A model generated the notes under the pieces. It was not told the DNA's origin and searched no databases. It saw only the letters and a program-made list of their open reading frames with translations. This document shows positions 45,336-57,256 of a stretch of 64,000 bases of DNA, piece by piece. Within the stretch, counting starts at the first letter, position 1. Every line of letters begins with the position of its first letter. The translations under genes were made by a program, and so were the position numbers. This stretch comes from Siphonodentalium dalli (taxonomy: Eukaryota > Mollusca > Scaphopoda > Gadilida > Siphonodentaliidae): positions 85,658,324-85,722,323 of the forward strand of contig CP136061.1 of the NCBI GenBank assembly GCA_032622095.1, written 5' to 3'.

Positions 45336-45401
45336 TAATGCATTCTCTTATATATGCGAGGCGACCTGTGGTCGACTCGCATACATAAGAGAATGCATTG
45401 G
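45336..45401. repeat. GCATTCTCTTATATATGCGAG palindrome, copy 2
   Basis: This is the same 66-bp palindrome as at 4079-4145, with two mismatches and AT-rich flanks related to the 4025 MITE. The duplicon B copy is cut in the middle at about 60040. Confidence 0.8.
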
Positions 45402-45409
45402 CACATGGT

Positions 45410-45752
45410 CATTAATATGGTATCACCCGAACGGTCTGTTCTAAAAATAGACAAATAAACGGTCCCAATAAAATATTCGAAATAAAATCAATATTAATTG
45501 ATAGAAGTCTTTCCGGACAGGGGTCTTCAGTTCATATTTAAAAATTTTATACCGACGCAACTATTTCAAATTTGTTATTTGAAGAGATAATCCATCTTTA
45601 ACAAATTTTATCATTTGTTATCATTTTTTCCTACATTCTTTGTCAATTTTTGTAATTTTTTCTTACGTTCTTCAATTCATATTTATTATTTTATGCGCAC
45701 GAAATTATTTCCTCAATTGTTATATGGAGAGATAACTGATCTTTCGTTAATG
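45410..45752 (+). mobile_element. TTAAAG-A MITE fragments
   Basis: The right half of one copy occupies about 45410-45602, ending GATAATCCATCTTTAA. A second worn right end is at about 45665-45752 (GATAACTGATCTTTCG). Confidence 0.7.
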
Positions 45753-45774
45753 CATGTTTTGATTGAATAAATAG

Positions 45775-45933
45775 AGGATCTACATTCTACAACGAGTTCC
45801 CAGATTATAGCAGAATTTACAAAACGAGTCCAGTAAATTAGGTCTGGACCGAGCCTTTGGCGAGGTCCAGACCTAATTTACTGAACGAGTTTTGTAAATT
45901 CCGCTATGAACTTGGGACGAGTTGTAGATTCTA
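45775..45933. mobile_element. Snap-back MITE (GAGGATCT ends)
   Basis: Arms pair through CTACAACGAGTTC, AGCAGAATTTACAAAACGAG, GTAAATTAGGTCTGGACC and their complements, with the centre at about 45855. A related palindrome lies at 61829-61976. Confidence 0.75.
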
Positions 45934-45938
45934 TTTAT

Positions 45939-46789
45939 TACATATGATCCAAAACCTCGACAAAACATACTTAAATAACAAATTGGACGCGAAACTAATA
46001 TCGGCTTCTATAAGGCATGCGATGACGTTTCACGTAACTATGCGTTGTTTGTCCGCTTAAAGAAATAGTCCCAGAAAAATATAGACTCCTTGGCGTATAT
46101 AATGGCGTATATTTAATGACATAACTTTTCAAACTCTTCATTCATTGTAGTTTGTTGGAAAAATATTGGAAGTAACAGTATTTTGAGACGTAGCATACGG
46201 AATGTATACAGACGACAAACCGGAAGTAAAAGGTCACCTGGCACGTACTATTTCCTGTTATTAAATGAACGTTCATTATCACAATTTATAGAATGGGTTT
46301 ATTGAACGGAATAAGAGTAGGATAATGTAATAATATAATATATTACAACAGAACAATTAATATGTAAAAACATAATCATATCCTGCTGGTAAACACAAAC
46401 TATCTATAGGTGAGAAGACCAACTATTCACCGATCGATCAATAATAATACTCAGTAATCAGTACCAGATATATTCTTGCACCTGAGACAAAAGTACGAAG
46501 AAAAATAAAATGTAGCACCGCTTGCTCATTGGACATTGGAAGTTCTTTTTCGAGATATTATAATCGCATTGCGGACTAAATCGGATATTGGCTGTACAAA
46601 AGGGAGTTTACGCGGCAATTTCGGCAAAGGACAAGTAAATCAGTCACCATTCATAAATCAATAAATCAATCAGCCTGACAGAACACGCAAGCGCCTTCTC
46701 TAATGACCGAGAATACCATTACGGTATTTGCGGGAAATTATTTCCGTTCCCAAGCTCTTTATCTGTACACACGATGACCCAGTCACCCA
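45939..46789. other. No gene recognised
   Basis: AT-rich, with no repeat boundaries or exons that I can support, until finger relics begin near 46790. Confidence 0.35.
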
Positions 46790-47227
46790 TACCTGTTACC
46801 GTGCGATATGCGGTGTCATGTGGTAAAGTATTTAGTTACCCAAGTAATCTGACGAGATATACAGAAATTAACTCCGGTGATCGCCATATCGATGTGCAAT
46901 TTGTCAAAAATAATTCACTGTATTGAAACAATTCACGGAACACAAGAGGATTCACAAGCCAAACCAAATCAGTGTGACATGTATGCGATAAAGCATTTAG
47001 ATATTCAATTAACCTGGCGAAACATAAACTAATGCACTCAAGTGATCTGACGTATACATGTGATATTTGTAAAAAATCATTTCCGCTATCTAGAAGCTTG
47101 AATTCACACAAGAGAATGCACACACTGGTGATCGACCATACCAGTGCGATATATGTGAGAAATCATTTAATCATTCAAGTAACCCGAAGAAACACAAAAT
47201 AATCCACCCGGGCGATCGACCGTATCT

Positions 47228-48235
47228 GTGCGATATTGTGAGAAAGTATTCACGGAATCAAGCGCTCTGACCATGCATAAAAGAATGCACTCCGGCGATC
47301 GCCCATATCAATGTGATATGTGTGAAAAATCATTTCTGCTGGTGGGTAACTTGAATGCACACAAGAGGATACACACCGGCGATCGACCATATCAGTGCGA
47401 TATATGTGAGAAAGCATTTAGTCAATCAAGCAACCTGGCGACACATAAAAGAACACACTCTGGCGAACGCCCATATCAATGCGATGTGTGTGAAAAATCA
47501 TTTGCCCTTAAGGGACAATTGACTTCACACAATAGGATACACACTGGTGAACGCCCATATAAATGTGATATTTGTCAAAAATCATTTCTGCATTCGGGAA
47601 CCTTGACTTTACACAAGAGGATACACACCGGCGATCGACCATATGAGTGCGATATATGTGTGAACACATTCATTACATCTAGTGAGCTAACAATTCATAA
47701 AAGAATCCACTCCGGCGACCGCCCGTATCAATGTGATATCTGTGAAAAATCATTTCAGCAGTCGGGTAGCTTGAATGTACACAAGAGGATACACACTGGT
47801 GAACGCCCGTATAAATGTGATATTTGTCAAAAATCATACAGCACGTCGGGAAATTTGATTTCACACAAGAAGATACACACCGGCGATCGACCATATAAGT
47901 GCGATGTATGTGAGAAAACATTCATTACATCTAGTGAGCTAACAATTCATAGAAGAATCCACTCCGGCGACCGGCCGTATCAGTGTGATATATGTGAAAA
48001 ATCATTTCTGCAGGCGAGTAACTTGAATAGACACATGAGGATACACACTGGCGAACGCCCGTATAAATGTGATGTTTGTCAAAAATCATACAGCACGTCG
48101 GGACATTTGATTTCACACAAGAGGATCCACAACGGTGATCGACCATTCAAGTGCGATATATGTGCGAAATCATTTAGTCAATCAAGCAACATGACGACAC
48201 ATAAAAGAACACACTCTGGCGAACGCCCGTATTAA
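47228..48235 (+). CDS. Longest open block of ZNF C, 11 full fingers
   Basis: The frame lacks an ATG at its 5' limit (GTG CGA TAT TGT). It opens inside a finger whose first Cys was lost by a 1-nt deletion, so this is not an authentic start. The first in-frame ATG is at about 47272. It contains 11 complete C2H2 fingers and ends prematurely at TAA, where the linker codon after PY should be CAA. Fingers of types [18 protein letters not shown] or LQASNLNRH, and STSGNLISH recur as a three-finger module with a 252-bp period. Might still encode a short finger protein if transcribed. Confidence 0.6.
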   Translation: MRYCEKVFTESSALTMHKRMHSGDRPYQCDMCEKSFLLVGNLNAHKRIHTGDRPYQCDICEKAFSQSSNLATHKRTHSGERPYQCDVCEKSFALKGQLTSHNRIHTGERPYKCDICQKSFLHSGTLTLHKRIHTGDRPYECDICVNTFITSSELTIHKRIHSGDRPYQCDICEKSFQQSGSLNVHKRIHTGERPYKCDICQKSYSTSGNLISHKKIHTGDRPYKCDVCEKTFITSSELTIHRRIHSGDRPYQCDICEKSFLQASNLNRHMRIHTGERPYKCDVCQKSYSTSGHLISHKRIHNGDRPFKCDICAKSFSQSSNMTTHKRTHSGERPY

Positions 48236-48259
48236 TGCGATGTGTGTGAAAATTGACAA

Positions 48260-48972
48260 TTGATTTCACACAACAGTATACACACTGGTGAACGCCCTTA
48301 TATATGTGATATTTGTCAAAAATCATTTCTGCATTCGGGATCCTTGACTTCACACAAAAGGATACACACCGGTGATCTACCATATGAGTGCGATGTATGT
48401 GAGAAAGCATTCATTAAATCAAGTGAGCTAACAATTCATAAAGAATCCACTCCGACGACTGCCCGTATCAGTGTGATATATGTAAAAAATCATTTCTGCA
48501 GTCGAGTAGCTTGAATATCCAAAAGAGGATACACACTGGTGAACGCCCGTATAAGTGTGATATTTGTGAGAAAGCATTAATTACATCTAGTGAGCTAACA
48601 ATTCATAAAAGAATCCACTCCGGCGACCGCCCGTATCAGTGTGATATATGTGAAAAATCATTTCTGCAGGCGAGTAACTTGAATAGACACATGAGGATAC
48701 ACACCGGTGATCGACCATATGAGTGCGATGTATGTGTGAACGCATTCATTACATCTAGTGAGATAACAATTCATAAAAGAATCCACTCCGGCGACCGCCC
48801 GTATCAGTGTGATATATGTGAAAAATCATTTCTGCAGGCGAGTAACTTGAATGTACACAAGAGGATACACACTGGTGAACGCCCGTATAAATGTGATATT
48901 TGTCAAAAATCATACAGCACGTCGGGAAATTTGATTTCACACAAGAGGATACACACCGGCGATCAACCATAA
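48260..48972 (+). pseudogene. ZNF C, 3' frame-disrupted fingers
   Basis: Two overlapping frames carry about seven more fingers, including further ITSSEL / LQASNL / STSGNL module copies. A single-base loss (CATAAAGAATCC for CATAAAAGAATCC) near 48441 breaks the frame, and CCATAATAG ends it. Confidence 0.8.
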
Positions 48973-49070
48973 TAGTGCGACATATGTGAGAAATCTTTTA
49001 TTCAATCAAGCAACCTGACGAAACACGGAATATCACATTCCGATGATCACGCGTATCAAATCAGTCGCCC

Positions 49071-49616
49071 TAAAGATGGTCTATCTCTTTGTAAACATGC
49101 GCTATATAGTTACCGGGTATAAAATATTAGATTTGAATCGAAGACCCCTACCCGGAAATGCTTCGGTCGATTAATATTGATAATATTTCGAATGTGTTCT
49201 GGTCTAAAAACGTGTGGTTTTTTAGCTAACGAATAATAGTGGTTACTGTTAAGAGAGACCATAATTTTGTGTGTGTAATTTTGTCACAAATATACGTTAA
49301 TTATACTCATTATCGCTTATAACTATGTAATACAAGAATACAAACAATCAATCTGAGACATCTGACGTTCGGAGCATAACTATAGGAACAAACTAATGAT
49401 CTCTATCGTCATATGGTATCGCCTGAATGGTTTGTTCTAAAAATAGATCAGTAAAGTGTCCCACTTTATCATCTCATTTTATAATAAAATATCCGAAATA
49501 AAATCATTAATAATTGATAGAAGCGTTTCCGGGCAGGGATGTCCGACTCATACGCATTATCTCACACCCAGGAAACTATCTAAAGTTTGTTATGTAAAGA
49601 GATAATCCATCTTTAA
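49071..49616 (+). mobile_element. TTAAAG-A MITE inserted in a ZNF C finger
   Basis: Left flank CAGTCGCCC and right flank GAGACAATTGACTTCACAC match the continuous finger sequence GCCCTTAAGGGACAATTGAC at about 47505-47525. The target was therefore the TTAA of a finger-coding repeat. The left TTAA has lost a T; the right one is at 49613-49616. Confidence 0.9.
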
Positions 49617-49690
49617 GAGACAATTGACTTCACACAATAGCATACACAATGTGAACGTCCGTATGCGTGCGATATATGGTTTATGCCAAT

Positions 49691-50362
49691 AGGGCAAAGG
49701 GGTTGTCAGACCTGATAACTTAGGGCAAGGTACACAGCACCACACCGACACACCGAGCAGGCAGATAACAACCAGCGTGATGGGCCGATTGGTAACCGGA
49801 AGGCGTGAACCCACGGCTATCTAGAAGTCAACACAAATGTTTAGGATAGTAGAACGTTTGATTATTCATCGGTTATTTAAATGTTCTAATCACGCGATAA
49901 AAGTATAAGGCATATACATGTATATAATAGTTATACAGCCATGTAGTTACATACATGTATAGACCAATGTTATCCTATTACATATGATAAGTAGTTACTC
50001 ACAGATATAGTTAAAGGTTATCCTATTCCATAGGACGAACACTGCCTGCAAATTCCTAAATATATGTTATGATACACATTACCCCTCCCCATTCCACAGC
50101 TATGAGGTACAGTACCCTCTCTCACCTCATTTATGATGTACATTACCCCCACTCCATTCCATATGCCACAGTTATAATATACAGTACCCCCTCCCCATTA
50201 CACAGTTATGATGTGCATTACTCCCTCCCGATATCAGTTATGATGTACATGACCCCTCCCCAAACCACAGCCACGACGCATATGACGAGTAGTTACTCAC
50301 ATCTATAGCTAAAGGTTATCGTAGTACATAGGATGAATATTGTTAGTAAATTCCTAAATATA
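49691..50362. repeat. Short tandem units flanked by a 75-bp direct repeat
   Basis: Five or more copies of a 35-40 bp unit (CAGTTATGATGTACATTACC, then CCCTCCCCATT) lie at 50070-50275. They are flanked by a direct repeat that starts GTAGTTACTCACA and ends AATTCCTAAATATATG (49990-50067 and 50286-50361). Confidence 0.75.
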
Positions 50363-51767
50363 TGGAAAGAGTTAAATGGTTTCCATACATGCATGCATAC
50401 AGAATAAGTTATATACTGTCAGATATCGTATATTGAAATTTAAAACCTTATTATAAATGTCACACCTTTTCTGGTGGTACGATTGGGTATATGTTTATTG
50501 TTATGCAGTGTTTGACTATCGGTATATCTTGATGGTTTTGGAGGAAAAATAATTAACCCGCTTGGTAAAATGTTTACTAAGACCATGTCCAAAAGATGGT
50601 ATTTATAAAGTTGGGATCGAAAAAACTCGCGCAGCATGAAGTCGTCAGGAGCGTGACTCTGACTTAACAGACATCAAATACAGCCTGTTGGATAATAGGT
50701 TTCGGCCCTTACGCTCGACCTAATTGGTCACCAGAGAATGGGCCGTATAGACCAAATTACTGATATATACCTTCAGCTGGAAAAATGTGGCCAAAATTCC
50801 CTCTCCATCAAAATACATGACGTCAAACTAGATAAAAAATCCGCGCGAACGAGAGTCTCTCTTATCGGTAATCACGAGTCCGTATTTTAGTTTTACACGA
50901 TATATTAACACGAGATTCGTGCGATGAACGAGGCGCGTTCACGTGGTGGTAGGGAAACCATAATGGGGAAAAAGAATGTTTCGTTTATATTATCATAAAA
51001 AATCAATTTCATGCGACAATGTATACGCTATAACCGAAAAGCTAGGTTACCTTTTTATAATAATATAATGTCAGGGTCCTTATATGTGGTCTCTTACGCA
51101 CTGTATAATTGTCCGTGCAGCGTATATGCCTGATTTTGGAATGCACTTCATATGTTATGGTACTGAATCAAAAATGTGCAGCCTACTCAAGATGGCTACT
51201 GCTGGTCTGAAGTTCAGACTTTACAGAAACACGTCAAAACCACGAGCTCCGGTATGACGTAATTACCCAGTGACGTCACAAGTTAGGTGCGTGTAAAATT
51301 CTTTAAAGAGATATATATCGGATGCGTTTTATATATTAACTAAGTATAGTTGTCTATTTCAGGAAACAAATTCGTTTTATACAACCAACTGTACTGTTGG
51401 GATTGGATATAACATACTAATTCCAAGATTGATTATGGTGAATGGTTCCGAGATGTGGTCATTCTCTTAAGTTAGTGTGAGCTCTTTTAAAGAGCGTTAT
51501 TACTTGAGTATGTCAGTGATTAATAACATACCATTAAAGAGTATTCATAAAATTGTAAAAAATATCGTTAATGGGTACCAAAATGCCCTTGTACATCGCG
51601 AAATTAGTGATTATAACATACCGCTATTATTTATAATTGTTTTATTTGTCAGGAATCAAATTACTTTATATAACCTAACAGCTACAAATGAATGGGAATC
51701 CACAGTTAATGTTATCCTTTTACAGTCAGAAACCAATGTATAACATGCAGTTATTATACCAGTCAGT
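50363..51767. other. No gene recognised
   Basis: It is largely AT-rich with one CpG-containing patch (50820-50960). The open frame at 51477-51743 has no recognisable domain. Confidence 0.35.
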
Positions 51768-52290
51768 ATATATGGAGATATTATTAACATGCTAATATGG
51801 AGGAACCCCGCAGTCACTATTGGGAGATATTATTAACATGCTAATATGGAGGAACTCCGCATTCAGTATATGGAGATATTATTAACATGCTAATATGGAG
51901 AAACCCCGCAGTCAGTATATGGAGATATTATTAACATGCTAATATGGAGTAACCCCGCAGTCAGAATATGGAGATATTATTAACATGCTAATATGGAGGA
52001 ACCCCGCAGTCAGTATATGGAGATATTATTAACATGCTAATATGGAGGAACCCCGCAGTCAGTATATGGAGATATTATTAACATGCTAATATGGAGGAAC
52101 CCCGCAGTCACTATATGGAGATATTATTAACATGCTAATATGGAGGGACCCCGCAGTCAGTATATGTATATATTAACATGTTAATATGCATGAACCCCGC
52201 AGTCACTATATGGAGGTATTATTAACATGCTAATATGGAGGAACACCGCAGTCACTATATGGAGATATTATTAACATGTTAATATTTTCT
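51768..52290 (+). repeat. 49-bp minisatellite, 11 units
   Basis: Units contain TATTATTAACATGCTAATAT and GGAACCCCGCAGTCA. Ten are nearly identical and one is shortened near 52165. A lone unit reappears at 52752-52797, on the far side of a hairpin repeat. Confidence 0.95.
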
Positions 52291-52530
52291 ATATCCCCTA
52301 ATTTGCAGAAGATAACATTCATAATTGAGGTGCCTAATGGGTGAACATCACCAACTTCAACTGGGGAACTTCAATCTTATTCTAGGTCTGCCGTAGCAGT
52401 TGAGGGCCTTAGCAGAATGAGGTCCCCATAGGGTGAATTTAGTGATGCTAGCCCGCTATGCGGGATGGCATCACTAAATTCAATCTGGTGACCTCGTTCT
52501 GCAAATGACAGGCACGCTATTTGCAGGCTT
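52291..52530 (+). repeat. Hairpin repeat family, copy 7 (full length)
   Basis: It runs from TTCTATATCCCCTAATTTGC to CAGGCTTG. Arms from GCAGAATGAGGTC (52411) to the matching end at about 52503 enclose loop CCCGCTATGCGGG. It starts directly at the edge of the 49-bp array. Confidence 0.85.
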
Positions 52531-53220
52531 GATCTGCTGTCGTATGTGTTCTTTGCCACTTCCCTCGCCTCACCACACACCTTGAAGTCATCATTCCGCC
52601 CTATAAAACCATCATCTCAAATTTACTACCACCCATATATCCCCCACTCTCTCTATATCTCTCTACCTCTTTCTCACTTCTTTCCTGTTCAAGACAATGA
52701 ATCAGTTCATATATATATTTCCTGTTCAAGATAATGAATCAGTTGTTAATATATATATATGTGGAGATATTATTAACATGCTAATATGGAGGAACCCCTC
52801 ATATATATATAGTTCCTCAAATATGATTTCATGTGATTTTATACCATAATTGACCACATATTTGATACTGAGACACATATTGAAGTACTTATAAATAATA
52901 ATGAAAATGAGAAAATAAAGTAAACAGAGTACCCTCGTGATATTTTCATATGGGCAGGCTGTACTGTTACACTAGTGACTTTACAAAGAGTATAGTTACA
53001 TGGTTCACAGCCTGCAGTTACTATGAAGTTTCACAAAAGGTGCACTGTCGTAACTTTTCTGTGCTGCCTTCGTATATAGTATTATAGTTATTCAAAATTA
53101 AGCGCAATAAAAACTTTGTAATTTCAAATGCGCTTAAGAGCAATTGAATTATTCATCACCATAAAGAAAACCACCTTACTTCTTATGGAATAGTGTGCAG
53201 GAGGACTATCCGACCAAACC
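52531..53220. other. Unassigned; small duplications
   Basis: TTCCTGTTCAAGAYAATGAA is repeated at about 52682 and 52718, and a single 49-bp minisatellite unit is at 52752-52797. TGCGCTTAAG motifs lie at 53100-53145. No gene. Confidence 0.45.
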
Positions 53221-53432
53221 TGATTAATAACCTCATTTGATCTTTGAATGGTGAAAACTTGTTATCAAGGGCGGATCTACCATTCGGCGCGCCCCTATAT
53301 TTTCGCCAGAGCAAGGAATTTTTGGGACGTGTCCGGCCGCCATTTGTCTCCGAGCGCCCTGAAGTTTCTGCACTTAATATTGCCAACATACATGCATATA
53401 TACAAGAGTAATCTGACTCAAGTACAATTACT

Positions 53433-55486
53433 AAGAGCTAAATGCAGTGATATTTAAATGCCCACAAACTGGAAAACCATATATCCGACACAAACCTCTG
53501 TATGTGTGGTCAGATCGACGATTGCGAACACTTCATATTCCAATGCCCATATTAGCTCGAGAAATACTTTTAGAGAATATACCTGATTTTGTTAACATTA
53601 CAACAAACTTATTCCTAAATGGAGATGTCACTTTAAATAAACACATAAATCTGCAAATTTTTGAAGAGTTCCAGAAGTACATCCTCAGAACAAGACGTTT
53701 CTCTTAAGTTTTCCTGTGGTCTCGACTCCGGTACATTGCACTATGCGTTGGTTACACTGGTGACATATCTTTAAAATCATTAAAACCATTAATAAGCATT
53801 ATTCCTCTTTCTACTCTTCATCTTCCTACTCTCTCTTTCTTTCTCTCTCGCTCTTTTATCGCGCGCTCTCTCTCTTCCTCGCTATTCCTCTCCTCTGCCA
53901 CAGTTCCTTACAATCCATCATATACTCTTCACACCTCCTAACGTCACATCTACATATCATACAATTTCAATACATTACAACGAACATATAATCAATCAGC
54001 CACTAAATACCCAATCAAATAGCAACGACCAGATACAAGATATTGTTCCCATGCTGTCTGAATGAGATATTCATGAGACACCATGGTACTGTAACGTGGT
54101 GGGGGTCTTGACTATATCGTTGTTCTGTCGTGGTAGTGTGGACTGTTTCCCCCTACTCGATGTTACAAAAAATAAAATATTGTTGTAGATCTTACGATTT
54201 GTATAAATCTTGAACTGTATTCTGTGATTCTGGAGTTCTTGGAATCTGTGTTCTTGGCTTAGAGCTCGCTGCGAAGGCCCAGCTATATGATAATCCGTTA
54301 TGGAAGGAAGTATCTAGTAAGCCCGTGGAGTACCAAGTTAACAGACAAATCCGTTACAAAACGGTATGATTTAATCATAAAAGTATCTTCTCAGATGTGA
54401 ATACAAGTATTTCAATGATGATAATCCACTGTAGGTCTGTGTGGGTAGTACTATCAGAATATATATGGCCTGATATACTTCCAACTTAGCATAAAACCAT
54501 CTACAGTGTGAGCCAAGGTATGGCCAAGTCAAGTTAAATGACGAAGAAATGACAATTAGGCAATTCGCCAAATGTCTAAGAAATATCCAAAGACAAGGGT
54601 GACACTGCGAAAAACCCTGTACCAAGTCTTGGTTAAAACGCCCAATGGGTCTTTAAATGAAAGTCAGTTAAGTACTGACAGCCGTTTACGCGAATACGTA
54701 ATCCGTTGAAGTGTACCCACTGTAGGTAGCGTCGGCCCTTTTATACGACGCGACCCACAGTGGGTAGTAATTACTACCTACAAACTACCCACAAATGATA
54801 CCCACAGCTACCTTGAAATAAGACGTTACGAAAACAGCGTCAGAAATCACTAAGGTAACAACTAAAGGCGGAAGTTACCAATGACGTCACGCTATTTATA
54901 GGTTTACACGAAGAGTGGGAAAATCCCAGAATGATATAAATACAATGTAACGACGATGTGAATGAGTGTGAATAAGATAAGAATTAGAACAGATAGTTAG
55001 GTAATAATTAGATGAATTTGCAAATTAAGGGTTAGTTATCTGACAAATATAGGTAATAATATGAATATGAATGCATAAAGTGTAATTTGAAGTGAGGAAA
55101 GTGATAAAAAGTTACCAACGGCAAAATATACTGAATGTGATGAGAACATGAGTGCCAATTGCTAATTTATCACGAAATAACAATTAATGTATGATTTTAA
55201 ATTGATACAACAGGAGGTGGCCTGTAGCTATGCTACAGTACCAATATCTTGTATACATATTACCATTTTAAGAATATTGGGTATCATCTTTCTAAGTGAG
55301 CGGAACGACAAAAAAAAAGAAGCTTATAGCTTACCGTCGTCTCCGTTTCCAACCGATATAAACTGCCTGCAAATCTCCGATAACATACACCAACAATTTT
55401 ACGTCAATTATACTATTAATTTGTTATGTTTATGTATCTGTATGTATTGTCTTTGTGTTGGAATAAAGTATGTTTAAACAAAAAAA
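53433..55486 (+). mobile_element. 5'-truncated LINE with 13-bp TSD and poly(A)
   Basis: AAGTACAATTACT flanks it (53420-53432, 55487-55499), and it ends in AATAAAG followed by a poly(A) run at about 55478-55486. The first 275 bp encode the C terminus of a reverse-transcriptase protein. A cysteine/histidine motif CMCGQIDDCEHFIFQC is followed, after a frameshift, by REILLENIPDFVNITTNL and on to a stop at 53707. The remaining 1.8 kb is longer than a usual 3' UTR, so another insertion may be hidden inside (54050-55150). The pyrimidine-rich stretch 53815-53890 is CTCT repeats. Confidence 0.8.
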
Positions 55487-56127
55487 AAGTACAATTACTT
55501 CAACTTTGGATGGATTGGTTGTATATCGTTGCAAGGGCAAAACCAACATCCCACGACGTGGGCGCGCCCCACGTGGACCATTTTCGCCATTCAGAACAAA
55601 ATAATTCTGTCGACATTTTGTTTCTGGGCGTCTATTTAGAATCTGCTATAACTTCGAAGGCATAACTTCACAAAAGACAGCGAGGTTACGACACATAAAC
55701 AGTCATTGTTTAGTTTAAAAAAAAGAAGTAAAATGATCGAGTGCTTCAAAACACATATTTTTTCCAGGTGTCATTATCGTCATACTTGAACTGATTGAGC
55801 ATATTTTATTGTGACCCAAACATTTATAAAACAAGACGAGACATCGGTAAATCGGCCACTTTGTATTGATGACTTATAGTATTTCCCTGGTGCAGCATGC
55901 ATGCAGCTGATGGATATTATATGTAAAAATGAAAATGGCAGCATGGACAATGGATGAGGAAAGCGTTTGGATATAGATGCATTGTTTTGTCAGCACAAAC
56001 GCATCTTTATATAGAAGCCAGGATTGAATTGAAATATTTATCCAATGCACCGGCCCAAACCATATGGTCGACCCGGTGGCCCCGGGCCCATTCTATTGAA
56101 CAAATTGAACTAGTTGTAAGCATGCAG

Positions 56128-56400
56128 CTATATAATTATAAGCTGACCAATTCTTAGTATTTTGAACACATAATCATCTAGTGTTGACACGTACATCCCT
56201 GTCATATATTTTGAGGACATATCACTGGTGTGAAACCACAGGAGCTTTAATATTCTATCGGGCATTGCACGACTCTCCATATAACATACCGTATGTCCAT
56301 GTTTATAAAGTACTGCCCACTCGTGTGATGTACCCAGTCCTGGTGTAATAACATCGATACATCCATTGATCCGAGTAAATTTAATTGTCACTAGCTCCAT
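56128..56400 (-). CDS. Unrecognised 90-residue ORF
   Basis: The frame starts MELVTIKFTRINGCIDVITP and continues with balanced composition to a stop. It lies within the 53266-57535 element. It reads more like protein than its surroundings, but I cannot name a family and saw no clear splice sites. It could be an element gene fragment or chance. Confidence 0.25.
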   Translation of the reverse strand: MELVTIKFTRINGCIDVITPGLGTSHEWAVLYKHGHTVCYMESRAMPDRILKLLWFHTSDMSSKYMTGMYVSTLDDYVFKILRIGQLIII

Positions 56401-56470
56401 ATAAGCTACATAAACTGAGATTTGTGTTTTATGCGTGCATACCCAGATTGGAACATATAAAATTTATATA

Positions 56471-57256
56471 CACTCTTATGACTAATGTGTAGGTTTTCTA
56501 CACAAAATGTGTAGTCCTGCTACACAATTATTATTCAATTTTGATCTTAAACATATTTGTGTAGTATATGTGTAGTTTCATAATCGTACACAAATTGTGT
56601 AACAATTTTTACACATAAATGGGTAACTGTTTACACATTTATACACAACTGTGTGTATAAAATCAACACATATCCCTTACACATTTTGTGTATGTTCTTA
56701 CACACACAGTTCGCAGACAGGAAATGCAAGTTCAGTAGTCCGACCTGTGGGTATAGTATTAATGATATATGCAGATTTATATGTTAAAACTTTCATGGCG
56801 CATATAGTGGTATGTAGTATTTTGTTCTTTACTGTGAGTTTTTGCGTTGAATGAACAAACCAGGGTCGAGTCGTGATTACATAGTATTAGTATTATTACA
56901 ACAATCATAACAAGAGTCTAAGGGCAGTAATCGCCATGAAAGTTTTAACAAATAAATCCTCATATACTATTAATACTAAACCCACACATTGGAATTCTGA
57001 ACTTACATCCTTGTCTACGATCGCTGTAGATTGTATTCCAAAAAATATACAATATGGCCGTCACGTAGCAGACTATGAAACTGAAGGCACCGCAGTGCGC
57101 ATGCTCTACGTTCTTACACAATTGTGTGTAACAAAATATACACATTATGTGTAGAACGGCACTTGGTCAAGTGTGTAAAACTACACATTGCTATGTGTAT
57201 TAACCGGGTTTACACAATTGATGTGTAATCGTTTCTACACATTAGTTATAAGAGTG
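56471..57256. mobile_element. MITE with CACTCTTATRACTAATG ends and TGTGTA arrays
   Basis: Inverted ends are flanked by TA (56469-56470, 57257-57258). Within 250 bp of each end, TTACACAATTGTGTA-like palindromes and TGTGTAG motifs recur more than a dozen times. The centre is unrelated. Confidence 0.8.

Larger units (their letters stand above)
36136..45401 (+). repeat. Duplicon A (zinc-finger segment, first copy)
   Basis: After removing its insertions, 36136-36239, 36717-36754 and 42341-45401 align in order with 53221-53265 and 57536-60040. The shared parts are the 5' flank, the ZNF ORF, its relic 3' fingers, two hairpin repeats and the palindrome at 45336. Divergence includes a frameshift and a 252-bp module count difference. 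Both copies lie in the same orientation, about 15-17 kb apart. Confidence 0.9.
46790..49690 (+). pseudogene. Third C2H2 zinc-finger array (ZNF C), inactivated
   Basis: About 25 fingers or relics run continuously on the plus strand. The first 440 bp hold finger codons in broken frames. The longest frame is 47228-48235 and others are 48260-48514 and 48511-48972. Lesions include a lost base in CGATATTGTGAG near 47235, a CAA to TAA stop at 48233, a deletion near 48247, a 1-nt loss at about 48441 and a stop near 48970. A MITE splits the 3' part at 49071-49616, and finger sequence resumes to about 49680. Linkers are [ST]G[DE]RPY, as in ZNF A. Confidence 0.85.

Noticed and set aside
43472..48970. 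Open frames on the minus strand across the zinc-finger arrays (43472-43708, 47679-47921, 47931-48146, 48174-48410, 48755-48970)
   Set aside because: They are antisense to C2H2 repeats. The periodic codon structure keeps these frames open, and their translations show no domain.
51768..52290. CRISPR-like look of the 49-bp array
   Set aside because: The units are contiguous without unique spacers, and this is animal nuclear DNA; it is a minisatellite.
52291..52530. Helitron end assigned to the hairpin repeat
   Set aside because: The unit starts with TC and has a hairpin near its 3' end, but it ends CAGGCYTG rather than CTRR and insertion between A and T is not consistent.
54050..55150. LTR on the minus strand with TATAAAAGG
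   Set aside because: A TATA-like motif is present, but no matching TG...CA ends, TSD or second LTR were found.
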